A stretch of DNA of 64,000 nt from Aquabacter sp. L1I39 (lineage in GTDB: Bacteria > Pseudomonadota > Alphaproteobacteria > Rhizobiales > Xanthobacteraceae), in NCBI RefSeq assembly GCF_017742835.1, contig NZ_CP072392.1, positions 2,092,385 through 2,156,384 of the forward strand. The letters run 5' to 3'. Numbering within the stretch: position 1 is the stretch's first letter; each line of letters starts with the position of its first letter. Positions 9,255-18,637 of this stretch are shown in pieces. A program made the translations under genes and the position numbers. A model generated the notes under the pieces. That model saw only the letters and a program-made list of their open reading frames with translations, made no database searches and was not told where the DNA came from.

Positions 9255-10658
9255 TCAGGCCACCTTTGCGGGGGCGACGTCGGCGAGCAGCTTCTCGGCA
9301 AAGGCGCGCTTTTCCGCCTCGCTCATCTTCTTGATCTCGTTGTTGAGCACCCGCTCGTTGATGGACTTGTTCCAGTAGTCGAGCGCGCCGAAGCCCAGGA
9401 GCGAGGCCTTGCCGACGAACTGGCGCAGCACCTCGTTGGTGGGGCCCATCACCCAGCCGGCCTTGCCGTCGCGCAGATAGCGTTCGATCTGGAGCGCGGG
9501 GCGATAGCCGGTGCCGCCGCAGGCATGGAGCATCTTGTCGGTGACATGGGCGACGTTCTTGGAGGCCTCGAACTTCACCTGCCACAGCCAGTGCAACAAG
9601 GTGGAGCGCGGCAGGGCGTCCAGGTCCTTGTGGATGGACCAGTCGCAATTGTTGGTCACCGAATCCAGCGCCTGCGCCATCTGGAAGACGAAGGCCCGGC
9701 AGGCATTCGTGTCCATGATCGCCTCGCCCACATAGTCCTGGATGGTGGGATAGTCGGCGACCCGCATGCCCACGTCATTGTGGGTCTTGCGGGTGGTGTG
9801 GCGCTTGGCGATGTCGATGACCGCGAGCGAAATGCCGTTCCAGCAGGCCGACGAGCAGGTGAGGAAGAAGGGGTCCACCACCTCGTCATTGGACTTGGCG
9901 CCATCGCCGATGGGGCCGACCAGGGCCTCCTTGGGCAGGATGGCGTTCTCCACCGCGATGGGGCCGGACTGGTTGCCGCGCAGGCCGAGGCCGTCCCACT
10001 CGGAGGGGTTGGCCTTCACCTCGTCCTTGGTGACGAGGAAGCAGGACAGGTCCGAATAGTCGCCAGCAAAGCCGGGGCTGGTGGTCTGGATGATGTACCA
10101 GTCGGCAAAGCCGCCCGAGGTGGTCCAGGAGGCCTTCTTCGTGACCTTCCAGCCCTCGCCATGGGCTTCGGCCTTGGAAGAGATGGGGTACCAGAAATGG
10201 GAGCCGGTTTCCGGGTCGGAATAGGACAGGGTGCCGATGAGCACGTCCTTGTCCAGGCGCTTGAGGATGTCGATCAGGATGGGGTTTTCATGGTGTCGCA
10301 GCAGCGCCGCCGCGACCGCGCCCAGATGCATGGTGTAGCACATGGCGGTGGAAGGACAGCCATAGCGGGCGATGGTCTCCACCACCATGGCGGCGCAGAC
10401 ATGGTTCTCGCCCAGGCCGCCCAATTCCTTCGGGACGGTCAAGGAGAGCAGGCCGAGCGAAGCAAGCGCCTCGAAATTCTTGCGGGGATAGATGTATTGC
10501 GCGTCGCTTTCCACCGCGTTTGCGCGCAAAGTGGCCTCGCACAGGGCGATCAACTTGCCCTGGAGGTCTTTCTGGGCGGGGGTGAGCAGCCATTGGGGGT
10601 CCCACTCGAAACCGAGACCCCAGAACTCTTCGCTTCCCCATTTCTTGACATCGGACAT
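9255..10658 (-). CDS. Acyl-CoA-dehydrogenase-fold protein, probable reduced-flavin monooxygenase
   Basis: 467 residues with the ACAD layout: helical N-domain (LGLLSLTVPKELGGLG ~68-83), central beta domain (GTLSYSDPETGSHFW ~145-159) and helical C-domain. In acyl-CoA dehydrogenases the catalytic Glu sits in YEGTSQI. The aligned segment here is MGPTNEV after RDGKAGW, so Gly replaces that Glu. This, and the adjacent flavin reductase, point to a two-component monooxygenase of the DszC/HsaA kind and away from CoA-ester oxidation. The location suggests oxidation or N-hydroxylation of an N-methylated compound; the substrate is unknown. The start is ATG 10658; an in-frame upstream extension to 11063 would cross the promoter region and does not look like protein. 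Confidence 0.72.
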   Translation of the reverse strand: MSDVKKWGSEEFWGLGFEWDPQWLLTPAQKDLQGKLIALCEATLRANAVESDAQYIYPRKNFEALASLGLLSLTVPKELGGLGENHVCAAMVVETIARYGCPSTAMCYTMHLGAVAAALLRHHENPILIDILKRLDKDVLIGTLSYSDPETGSHFWYPISSKAEAHGEGWKVTKKASWTTSGGFADWYIIQTTSPGFAGDYSDLSCFLVTKDEVKANPSEWDGLGLRGNQSGPIAVENAILPKEALVGPIGDGAKSNDEVVDPFFLTCSSACWNGISLAVIDIAKRHTTRKTHNDVGMRVADYPTIQDYVGEAIMDTNACRAFVFQMAQALDSVTNNCDWSIHKDLDALPRSTLLHWLWQVKFEASKNVAHVTDKMLHACGGTGYRPALQIERYLRDGKAGWVMGPTNEVLRQFVGKASLLGFGALDYWNKSINERVLNNEIKKMSEAEKRAFAEKLLADVAPAKVA

Positions 10659-10968
10659 GCGTGTGCTCCGCCCGTTCGGGCCTGAAATTCCAGGACTGTC
10701 GAAAACCGGCCGGCGACTGTTCCCCTCAGTGAACTTTTTTGACGCCGCAGAAACAGCATGCCATTGCTCGAACGGAGCGCAAGCCCAAAATGAGGCACCC
10801 GGTTGCATATTTTTCGCCCACACTCCGGGATTCAACGGATTTCCAAGGCCTTGGCGGATGCTTTTTGAGGCACGCTCCGGTGATAATTTCTTGTCAGGAA
10901 AAGTAATTGACAAGGACGATCCAGAATCCTCAGGATGGCGCGGATTTTCGCACACCGAGGGGACAAAA
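10659..10968. promoter_or_regulatory. Divergent promoter region with a 7-bp-arm inverted repeat
   Basis: This 310-base gap separates the minus-strand ACAD-fold gene from the plus-strand GcvT-like gene, so both promoters must be here or close by. It is AT-richer than the genes. An inverted repeat CTTGTCA-N11-TGACAAG spans 10890-10914 and could bind a dimeric regulator. TTGACA inside its right arm could also serve as a -35 box for the plus-strand gene. No regulator gene lies beside it. Confidence 0.45.
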
Positions 10969-12099
10969 ATGACGGGTGCCACCCAATTGCGGCAGTCGAT
11001 CCTCAATGAGCGCCACAAGGCCCTGGGCTCCAAGCTGGAGGAGTCCTGGAACGACATGGCCATCCCCCAGCACTATGCCACCGATCCCTATGAGGAGACG
11101 GCGGCGGTGCGCTATCGGGCCGGCCTCATCGATGTCACCGCCCTCAAGATCCTGAACGTCACGGGGCCGGACGCGACCAGGCTGCTGAACAAGCTCGTCA
11201 CCTCCGACGTCAGCAAGATCGCGCCCGGCCGCTCCATGATCTCGTCCATGGTGGACGATAATGGCGGCCTGATCGACGACGTGCTGATCTATTGCGACGG
11301 CGAGAACGCCTATCGCCTCTCCCATGGCGGCGGCGCCACCGAGGAAGCGCTGCCGGCACTGGCGGAGGGGCTCGAGGTGAGCTTCCCGCGGGACGAGGAC
11401 ATCCACATCCTCTCGCTCCAGGGACCCAAGGCGCTGGACATCCTCCAGCCCGACACGCCGCTGGACCTGAAGACCATCCCCTATTTCGGCCATGCCCGCA
11501 CCACGCTCTATGGCATCGAGTTATCCATCGCGCGCGGCGGCTATTCGGCCGAGCGGGGCTATGAGGTGTTCTGCGCCGCCAAGGATGCGGTGTTCATCTG
11601 GGACAAGATCCTGGAACGCGGCGCCCCCTTCGGCGTCATGCCCGTTTCCTGGGATTGCCTCGACATCGTGCGCGTGGAAGGCGCCCTGCTCTTCTTCCCC
11701 TTTGACATGCCCCACCCCGACACGACCCCCTGGGAAGTGCTGATGGACTGGACGGTGGACCTCTCCAAGCCCGACTTCCGGGGCAAGGAGGCCCTCATCC
11801 GCCGCAAGGGCACCGAGCGCACCCACCAAGCGGGGCTTGAGGTGGAGCACCACAAGGCCATCACGCCGGGCGCCAAGATCTTCAAGGACGGCAAGGAAGT
11901 GGGCACGGTGAATTCCACCGTCTTCTCCCAGCATCTCATGAAGTCGCTAGCCATGGTCTCGCTCATCCCCTCCCTCACCGCGCTCGGAACCAAGCTCGAG
12001 GTGGTGGATGGCGGCGAGACCTTCGCGGCTTATGTGGTCCGCACGCCCTTCTACGATCCCATGCGCCTGCGCACCCACCCGCTGGAAGAACGCGCCTGA
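10969..12099 (+). CDS. GcvT-family aminomethyltransferase-like protein
   Basis: 376 residues of a stand-alone GcvT/YgfZ-type tetrahydrofolate-binding fold. Typical parts are DVTALKILNVTGPDATRLLN, a segment with MVDDNGGLIDD, GYSAERGYEVFC and the C-terminal barrel with TVNSTVFS. Members use tetrahydrofolate to accept methylene from an amine substrate. It is divergent from the ACAD-fold/flavin reductase/tdm operon and is likely part of the same pathway, perhaps catching formaldehyde-level carbon released by demethylation. It is not the glycine cleavage T protein in context: no gcvH or gcvP is near. It could be the counterpart of the dmmD gene of marine methylamine users, but I cannot confirm that. 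Start ATG 10969 follows GAGGGGAC. Confidence 0.75.
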   Translation: MTGATQLRQSILNERHKALGSKLEESWNDMAIPQHYATDPYEETAAVRYRAGLIDVTALKILNVTGPDATRLLNKLVTSDVSKIAPGRSMISSMVDDNGGLIDDVLIYCDGENAYRLSHGGGATEEALPALAEGLEVSFPRDEDIHILSLQGPKALDILQPDTPLDLKTIPYFGHARTTLYGIELSIARGGYSAERGYEVFCAAKDAVFIWDKILERGAPFGVMPVSWDCLDIVRVEGALLFFPFDMPHPDTTPWEVLMDWTVDLSKPDFRGKEALIRRKGTERTHQAGLEVEHHKAITPGAKIFKDGKEVGTVNSTVFSQHLMKSLAMVSLIPSLTALGTKLEVVDGGETFAAYVVRTPFYDPMRLRTHPLEERA

Positions 12100-12121
12100 C
12101 GCGTCAGGCCGCATAACGAGC

Positions 12122-12153
12122 GACCCGGCGCCGTGTCAGGACAGCGCCGGGTC
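12122..12153 (+). terminator. Strong hairpin after the GcvT-like gene
   Basis: GACCCGGCGC (12122-12131) pairs with GCGCCGGGTC (12144-12153), and TGTC/GACA pair inside the loop. ATTCCATTTCTT follows, a weak T-rich tail. It lies 23 bases after the GcvT-like stop codon. Confidence 0.6.
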
Positions 12154-12361
12154 ATTCCATTTCTTAAGGATCTTGCGATCAAGGCGCCGGTTTCCGCCGC
12201 CCGCCCGCCCCCACCACTCGCGCCAAGGCGCGGCCACGCTTATGGTGCGCGCTGGTTTGGCCTGCGTATGGACGTCGCGCGTGTTCGGCTGGTTGTTCTC
12301 CCTGCGCCCCTGCGGCGCCCCATTCCTCGGTGCCCCGTTGACCGCGCGCCCTGGTGCCGCG

Positions 12362-13471
12362 ATGGGCCTTGCCCTCGCCTTGGCGGTCCTGGTTGCCCTG
12401 CCGGGCTGCGCCTCCCGCCCGGGGCCCGACGTGCTCACCCCCACGCTTGCGGCGACACCGGGGGCCAAGCCCTACACGATCATGGTCGCCACCACCCGCG
12501 CCCGTGATCCGCGCCCGGGCACGCTGTTCAATGGCGAGCGCTCCGCCAAGCTGGACTTCGCCACCGTCACCCTCACCGTGCCGCCCGCCCACAAGCCCGG
12601 CGACATCGAATGGGCCAAGGAACAGCCGGGCAATCCCGCCACCGACATGGTGGTGCACGAGGCGGTCTATCTGGACACCGACCAGCAATTCCTGGCCGAC
12701 CTGAACGCGCAGCTCGCCAAGCTGCCCGCGGGCCGCAAGCAGGCCGTGGTGTTCGTGCACGGCTACAATACCCAATTCTCCGAGGCTCTGTTCCGTCTCG
12801 CCCAGATGGTCCACGATTCCGGCCAGCCGGGGGCGCCCGTTCTCTTCACCTGGGCCTCGCGCGGGCGCACGCAGGACTATGTCTATGACAATAACAGCGC
12901 CACCGCCGCCCGCGACAGCCTGGAGCGCACGCTGAACCTGGTGGCCCAGAGCCAGGCGGATTCCATCACGATCATCGCCCACTCCATGGGCAACTGGCTG
13001 ACGGTGGAAACGCTGCGGCAGATGAGGATCGCCGGCAAGATGATCCCCGCCAAGCGCGTGGGCAACATCATCCTGGCCGCGCCCGACATCGACGTGGATG
13101 TGTTCAAGACCCAGCTCAAGCGGTTCGGCAAGCCCGAGAAGCCTTTCATCGTCGTGGTCTCTCACGACGACAAGGCGTTGAGCTTTTCGGATTTCCTCGC
13201 CGGCAACAAGGAGCGGCTCGGCTCCTATACGGATGATGGTGATCTTGTCGGGCTGGGCGCCATCGTGGTGGACATGACCAATGTGAAGGCGCTCGATTCC
13301 ATGAATCATGGAAAGTTCGCGCAATTGGCGGAGATGGCGCCCCAGTTGCGGGGCATCATCGATAAGCAGAGGAGCGCGCCCGCAGGATCAACGCCCTCCG
13401 TGATCGAATTGGACGGCGTCCATATCAGCGGCATCGACGATGCCAAGATGCGCCAGTTGGAGGGGAATTAA
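12362..13471 (+). CDS. DUF900 alpha/beta-hydrolase lipoprotein
   Basis: 369 residues from the ATG at 12362. This start gives a hydrophobic leader ending in LPGCAS, a plausible lipobox, so the protein is probably a lipoprotein of the cell envelope. An in-frame ATG at 12242 would place 40 basic residues in front of the leader. The body has the DUF900 hydrolase features: VVFVHGYNTQFSEALFRLAQ (oxyanion region), LFTWASRG, and the nucleophile elbow IIAHSMGNW, followed by AAPDIDVDVF. The substrate is unknown. It stands between a terminator and a convergent DoxX gene, so it is likely monocistronic. Confidence 0.75.
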   Translation: MGLALALAVLVALPGCASRPGPDVLTPTLAATPGAKPYTIMVATTRARDPRPGTLFNGERSAKLDFATVTLTVPPAHKPGDIEWAKEQPGNPATDMVVHEAVYLDTDQQFLADLNAQLAKLPAGRKQAVVFVHGYNTQFSEALFRLAQMVHDSGQPGAPVLFTWASRGRTQDYVYDNNSATAARDSLERTLNLVAQSQADSITIIAHSMGNWLTVETLRQMRIAGKMIPAKRVGNIILAAPDIDVDVFKTQLKRFGKPEKPFIVVVSHDDKALSFSDFLAGNKERLGSYTDDGDLVGLGAIVVDMTNVKALDSMNHGKFAQLAEMAPQLRGIIDKQRSAPAGSTPSVIELDGVHISGIDDAKMRQLEGN

Positions 13472-13499
13472 CCCCTCCAGCAGGCTCCCCTCCCGAGCC

Positions 13500-13967
13500 T
13501 CACGCCTTCAGGGCCTGTTCCTTGCGCCAGGCATCGATGGCGATGGCCAGCGAGGTGATGCCCCAGAAGGCCAGATACTCGATGCCGCCCTTGGCCCAGT
13601 ACCAGTTCACGCCCTTGGTCTGAAGGATGGCATAGGCCGCCACCACCATGCAGCCGAAGGACAGGAGCCCGATCCAGCGGGTGAAGAGGCCGAAGGTGAG
13701 GCCGAGGAAGGCCAAGGCCTCGCACAGCACGGCCATACCCAGGAAGAGCGGCGCGGGCGTGAGCCCCGCCTTCGCGAAGAAGGCAAGTGTCGGCTCGACG
13801 GACGTCAGCTTCTGATAGACGTGCGGCGCGTAAAACAGCCCCGCCATTATCCGGACAACGTTCATTCCGTCAGTCAAGGCAAACCGGTTGGGCAGAGTAA
13901 CCGGTCCGATAAGGGAACGAATTGAAAATGGGGCGCCGACCGCTCCGTGTGATGAGGTCAACGACAT
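13500..13967 (-). CDS. DoxX-family membrane protein
   Basis: 155 residues with about four membrane segments: MNVVRIMAGLFYAPHVYQKL, LTPAPLFLGMAVLCEALAFL, a middle helix and a C-terminal helix. This is the DoxX/SURF4-like small membrane fold. Members are loosely tied to redox or quinone processes and often have no known role. An AGGAG nine bases before ATG 13967 supports the start. It is convergent with the DUF900 gene and upstream of epmA on the same strand, with 93 bases between. Confidence 0.75.
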   Translation of the reverse strand: MSLTSSHGAVGAPFSIRSLIGPVTLPNRFALTDGMNVVRIMAGLFYAPHVYQKLTSVEPTLAFFAKAGLTPAPLFLGMAVLCEALAFLGLTFGLFTRWIGLLSFGCMVVAAYAILQTKGVNWYWAKGGIEYLAFWGITSLAIAIDAWRKEQALKA

Positions 13968-14060
13968 AATGAATACTCCTGAAGTGCGATGAGGAGACCA
14001 TGCACCCCGCGCCGCACCACGCCATTGATGCGGCGCAATTATGGCGGGCTCACGAAAATA

Positions 14061-15119
14061 TTACCTCCCGCCCCACTCTACGGGCGCCCACAGCACGTCC
14101 TCGATCCGCCGCGCCCCGGAAGCCAGCAGGGCGAGCCGGTCGAAGCCCAGCGCGCAGCCGCTGGCGGGGGGCATGGCGGAGAGGGCGGCCAGAAAGCCCT
14201 CATCGATGGGGTAGCGTTCCCCGTACAGGCGCGCCTTCTCGTCCATCTCCACCGCGAATCGCCGCCGCTGCTCCTTCGCGTCGGTGAGCTCGCCAAACGC
14301 ATTGGCCAGTTCCACCCCGCAGGCATAGAGCTCGAACCGCTCGGCGACGCGCGGATCGGAGGGCTTGGGGCGCGCCAGCGCCGCCTCCGAGGAGGGGTAT
14401 TCGCACAGGATGGTCGGCCGCCTTTGCCCCAGATGCGGCTCCACCTTCTCCACCAGCACACGGGAGAAGACGTCGGCGAAGGTGTCATCCTCCGCCACCC
14501 GGATTCCCGCCGCTACAGCCGCCGCGTGCAAGGGGCCGGCGTCGGGCTCCTGCCCGGCAGGGGCAAGACAGGGCAGCAGGTCGATGCCCGCAAAACGTGC
14601 AAAGGCTTCCGCCAGCGTCACCTTTTCCGGCGCAGCGAAGGGATCGCACGCCATGCCGCGATAGGAAAAGGTGGTGACGCCCCCCGCCTGCGACGCCAGG
14701 GCCAGCAGACGGGCGCAATCGGCCATCAGCGCCTCATAGGGCTCTTCCGCCCGGTACCATTCCAGCATGGTGAATTCGGGATGATGGGTGCGCCCCCGTT
14801 CCCGGTCCCGAAACACGCGGGCCAGCTCGAAAATGCGCGGCTCGCCCGCCGCCAGCAGCTTCTTGGCGGCAAATTCCGGCGAGGTGCGCAGGTAATAAGG
14901 ATGGCTTTCCCCGTCCGGGGCGGTCCACACGGTCGCGAAGGCGTGCAGGTGCGCCTCGTTGCCGGGCGAGACCTGGAGGACCGGCGTCTCCACCTCCAGG
15001 AAGCCGTCGGCGGCGAAATAATCCCGCACCGCCTTGAGGATACGCCCGCGCGCCAGCAGGAAGCCGCGGCGGTCCTGATGCACCGACCTGTCCCACCAGG
15101 GGCTCGCCTGCCCGCTCAC
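14061..15119 (-). CDS. epmA: EF-P (R)-beta-lysine ligase EpmA/GenX
   Basis: 352 residues from the GTG at 15119, chosen because AAGGGGCGG precedes it; a GTG at 15137 would add six residues. It is a class II lysyl-tRNA-synthetase-like catalytic domain without the N-terminal anticodon-binding domain. Motif 2 is in FRDRERGRTHHPEFTMLEWY and motif 3 near GCALGFDRLALL. EpmA attaches beta-lysine to a conserved Lys of elongation factor P. The efp gene is divergent, 126 bases away, which strongly supports the call. No epmB (lysine 2,3-aminomutase) is seen in this window. Confidence 0.9.
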   Translation of the reverse strand: MSGQASPWWDRSVHQDRRGFLLARGRILKAVRDYFAADGFLEVETPVLQVSPGNEAHLHAFATVWTAPDGESHPYYLRTSPEFAAKKLLAAGEPRIFELARVFRDRERGRTHHPEFTMLEWYRAEEPYEALMADCARLLALASQAGGVTTFSYRGMACDPFAAPEKVTLAEAFARFAGIDLLPCLAPAGQEPDAGPLHAAAVAAGIRVAEDDTFADVFSRVLVEKVEPHLGQRRPTILCEYPSSEAALARPKPSDPRVAERFELYACGVELANAFGELTDAKEQRRRFAVEMDEKARLYGERYPIDEGFLAALSAMPPASGCALGFDRLALLASGARRIEDVLWAPVEWGGR

Positions 15120-15245
15120 AGCCCGCCCCTTGCGCACCAGAGGGCGCCCAGCGGAAAGGAAGACTGGCGAAACCCGTCAGGATCGTTATGTTGCGCGCCC
15201 ACAAGGCGCATGAGGGCGCCGCCAAAGTTTTGAGGAAGACAAGCC

Positions 15246-15815
15246 GTGGTCAAGGTCATCGCCAGCTCTCTGCGCAAGGGCAATGTCGTCGATATCGAGG
15301 ACAAGCTCTACGTGGTTATCAGCGCCGAGAACATCCATCCCGGCAAGGGAACGCCCGTTACGCAGATGGATCTGCGCCGCATCTCCGACAGCGTGAAGAT
15401 CTCGGTGCGCTATCGCACCACCGAGCAGGTGGAGCGTGCCTTCGTGGAGGACCGGCCCCACACCTTCCTCTACCAGGACAGCGACGGCTTCACCTTCATG
15501 AACCCGGAGACCTACGACCAGGTCGCCGTGCCCGAGGACGTGATCGGCGACCAGAAGGTCTATCTCCAGGAAGGCATGGAATGCATGCTCTCCCTGCACA
15601 ATGGCGTGCCCATCGCCATCGAACTGCCCCAGCGCGTCACCCTTGAGATCGTGGACACCGAGCCCACCGTGAAGGGCCAGACCGCCTCCTCCTCCTATAA
15701 GCCGGCCATGCTGTCCAACGGCGTGCGCACCATGGTGCCCCCGCACGTGTCCGCCGGCACCCGCGTGGTCATCATGACCGCCGACGCTTCCTATGTGGAA
15801 CGCGCCAAGGACTGA
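15246..15815 (+). CDS. efp: Translation elongation factor P
   Basis: 189 residues, the usual length, with three beta-barrel domains. It relieves ribosome stalling at polyproline stretches. The modified loop reads HPGKGTPV, and its Lys (residue 34) is the site for beta-lysylation by the divergent epmA product. The ending [20 protein letters not shown] is the family signature. The start is GTG 15246. A strong terminator follows. Confidence 0.97.
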   Translation: MVKVIASSLRKGNVVDIEDKLYVVISAENIHPGKGTPVTQMDLRRISDSVKISVRYRTTEQVERAFVEDRPHTFLYQDSDGFTFMNPETYDQVAVPEDVIGDQKVYLQEGMECMLSLHNGVPIAIELPQRVTLEIVDTEPTVKGQTASSSYKPAMLSNGVRTMVPPHVSAGTRVVIMTADASYVERAKD

Positions 15816-15847
15816 TCGTCTGACGGATCGTCCGACGCTGCCCGCGC

Positions 15848-15885
15848 AAAAAAGCCCGCCCCCCCTCACGGGAGGCGGGCTTTTT
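15848..15885. terminator. Rho-independent terminator between efp and ureG
   Basis: AAAAAAGCCCGCC pairs with GGCGGGCTTTTT across a short C-rich loop. The A-run on one side and T-run on the other make it effective in both directions, for efp (+) and the urease operon (-). Confidence 0.92.
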
Positions 15886-15903
15886 CTTTGGCCAAGACGG
15901 CGC

Positions 15904-16523
<620 letters not shown>

Positions 16524-16527
<4 letters not shown>

Positions 16528-17243
16528 GAGCGGAAAAGCCTCGTATATTGGGTTTCGTGACGGAAGGAGCCGAGATCGGCCCGGAAGGTGGCGGTGCCGA
16601 TCTCGTCGAGCCCCAGCGTTTGCGCGGCATGGGCCAGGTGCGCCACCCGGGGCGACAGCGCGGCGAGGATGCGGGCGGCGGCGGTCTGGCCGACGGGAGC
16701 GAGACGCAAGGCGGCCGAGAGGAGCGCCTGCACCTGGGCCAGCATGAAGGCTTGCCCAGCGCTGGCGCAGGGCACGTCATGGGCGGCGCAGGCGAGCGCG
16801 ACCGCCACGGGATAGGCCACCTCCTCCCCTTCCAGCACCGGGGCGAGGCGCGACAGGCGCGGATGGGGCCAGGCAGCGGTGACCGCATCGAGGAAGGACC
16901 GGCCCTGCTGGCAGGTCTCCAGCCGCAGTTCCGCAGAGGGAGAGAGCGCGACGGCCAGTTCATTCACCTCGCGCAGCGCGGCCGCGTCATCGGCGGCGGC
17001 CGCCCGGTAGGCATGGGCGAAGAGGATGGCATCGGAGCGGGGAAAGCCGTGCTCCAATATGTCGGTCACATAGGCAAGAAGGCTCGGCTCGCGGTCCACG
17101 TCGCCCGCCTCCACCGCCCATTCCAGGCCGTGGGAATAGGCATAGCCCCCCACGGGGAAGCTCGGGGACAGCCACGCGAAAAGGGGCAGCAGGCCGATGC
17201 CGGCCGCCGCCTCTCCCTGATCTGGCGCTGCGGCGCCGGGCAT
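16524..17243 (-). CDS. ureF: Urease accessory protein UreF
   Basis: 239 residues from the ATG at 17243, 13 bases after ureE stops. The open frame extends upstream to 17465 only as the shifted reading of the UreE His tail, so that extension is rejected. [22 protein letters not shown] is the UreF signature and a conserved helical body follows. It gates GTP hydrolysis by UreG and docks on urease-UreD. No clear ribosome-binding site is seen, so translation may be coupled to ureE. Confidence 0.95.
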
Positions 17244-17256
17244 TGCGCCCGGCAGG

Positions 17257-17889
17257 TCAGTCGTGATGGTGGTGATGTCCGCACCCGCAGCTTGCGCCCG
17301 CTTCCGCGTGGGCATGGGCGTGGCCATGCACCTCCCGATGGGTATGGGCGTGATCGTGGTCATGGTGGTCGTGCCCGCAATGGGCATGGTCATGGTCGTC
17401 GCCATGGTCATGGTCACCGTGATGGTGATGCCCGTGCTGGTGCGCGTGCTCCTGCGCCGCCTCATAGGCGCCGCGCTCCGGCCGGAAGGGCCGCACCACG
17501 GCCACCGTGGCGGCGCCGATGCCGCGCAGCATTTCCTCGATCACCTTGTCATCCGCCACATAGAGCGCGTTCTCGGTGAGCTCGGTGGGCACATGGCGGT
17601 TGCCCAGGTGCCAGGCGGCGCGCATCAGGCGCAGCGGGTTGAAGGTGGTGATCTCCAGCAGCGTCTCGGGCGCCGCCTTCACGCGGATGAGCCGGCCGTC
17701 ATCCAGCACCAGCGCATCGCCATCATCGAGCACGGTGGCGCGGTCGAGATCCAGCAGGAATTCCGCGCCGGTGTCGGAGGTCAGCGCGATCCGCCGGCGG
17801 TGGCGGGCGTGATGATCGAGGGTGATGGTGTCGACCACCTGCTCCGCGCGAACGGCCAGGTGACGGATGATGCGGGTAGCACGGGCCAT
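17257..17889 (-). CDS. ureE: Urease nickel chaperone UreE with very His-rich tail
   Basis: 210 residues from ATG 17889 ([18 protein letters not shown]), preceded by CCGGAGACG. The UreE fold (~1-150) includes [16 protein letters not shown], with the conserved metal-binding His in GNRH. Residues ~165-210 are about half His with Asp, Glu and Cys (runs of [11 protein letters not shown], then [10 protein letters not shown]). Such tails bind several nickel ions and act as a store. The tail has a Cys pair as well as His. Confidence 0.97.
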   Translation of the reverse strand: MARATRIIRHLAVRAEQVVDTITLDHHARHRRRIALTSDTGAEFLLDLDRATVLDDGDALVLDDGRLIRVKAAPETLLEITTFNPLRLMRAAWHLGNRHVPTELTENALYVADDKVIEEMLRGIGAATVAVVRPFRPERGAYEAAQEHAHQHGHHHHGDHDHGDDHDHAHCGHDHHDHDHAHTHREVHGHAHAHAEAGASCGCGHHHHHD

Positions 17890-17914
17890 GTTATCGTCTC
17901 CGGTTAGCGTCAAA

Positions 17915-18634
17915 TTAATTTAACGCCATACACTGGGTAATCATCGGTGAGGGGTCACACGTTTCAGAACACCAGTTTGCTCTGCTAGGGTGAGTCAGAA
18001 TGGCAACCTTCATTCCAGTCATCTTTGACATATAGACTTCACTCACCCACGCCCTTCGGTTTTCCTCTGTGAAAGAGCCAATGCGCTCACTCGCCCCCAG
18101 TTTTTCCCTCACCCACGCACCGCACCATCGACCGAAGCAAACGATCATTTTTACTTTCAAAGTGTCCACTACACTGGAGTGGAAAGCCCAGCATTCTGCG
18201 GCAAGATCAGCCGGTTTCTTCAAATCGACAAAACTCCTCGACCTCAAGAAGATCAAATTGCTAGCAGGGGTCGCCTTCGGCTCCAGACTTAAACTCCTCA
18301 TGAGATGCGCCACTCTCACCTGAATTGGCGCTTGTCCCGTCTCCCGCGAACCCCATTGTTCGCAAGTAAAAGCAGACCAGCATCCGGCGCGCATCACCGC
18401 TCCTCGCACCTGCCCCGTAACACAAGGAAGCCCCTCTGCACATGGATCACCACCCGGGTTAAGGCCTAAGAAATAAAAATCTTTCTCCCCGTCGAAGGCT
18501 TTCCGCCCAGAATAAAAAACGCTACCCGACTTCGCCAACACGCTGGATGGAATGCTCTCCGCGAACTTCGCCATCTGAGATACAGGCAGCGGGGCGGCGG
18601 GATCTGTCGGGTTAGCTCCGCACACAACATTCAT
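17915..18634 (-). CDS. Uracil-DNA-glycosylase-like protein inserted in the urease operon
   Basis: 239 residues, not an urease protein. GLNPGGDP (~57-64) resembles the first motif of the uracil-DNA glycosylase superfamily (GxxPG), and HPSRANW (~214) resembles its HPS-type motif, so a UDG-fold nucleotide-binding protein is the best guess. The full catalytic set was not confirmed. Base composition is clearly lower in GC than ureC and ureE on either side, a sign of transfer. Its ATG (18634) lies just after the ureC stop at 18638, and ureE follows 25 bases after its stop, so it is neatly in line with the operon. The role is unknown; DNA repair or defence are guesses. Confidence 0.5.
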   Translation of the reverse strand: MNVVCGANPTDPAAPLPVSQMAKFAESIPSSVLAKSGSVFYSGRKAFDGEKDFYFLGLNPGGDPCAEGLPCVTGQVRGAVMRAGCWSAFTCEQWGSRETGQAPIQVRVAHLMRSLSLEPKATPASNLIFLRSRSFVDLKKPADLAAECWAFHSSVVDTLKVKMIVCFGRWCGAWVREKLGASERIGSFTEENRRAWVSEVYMSKMTGMKVAILTHPSRANWCSETCDPSPMITQCMALN

Positions 18635-18637
18635 CTC

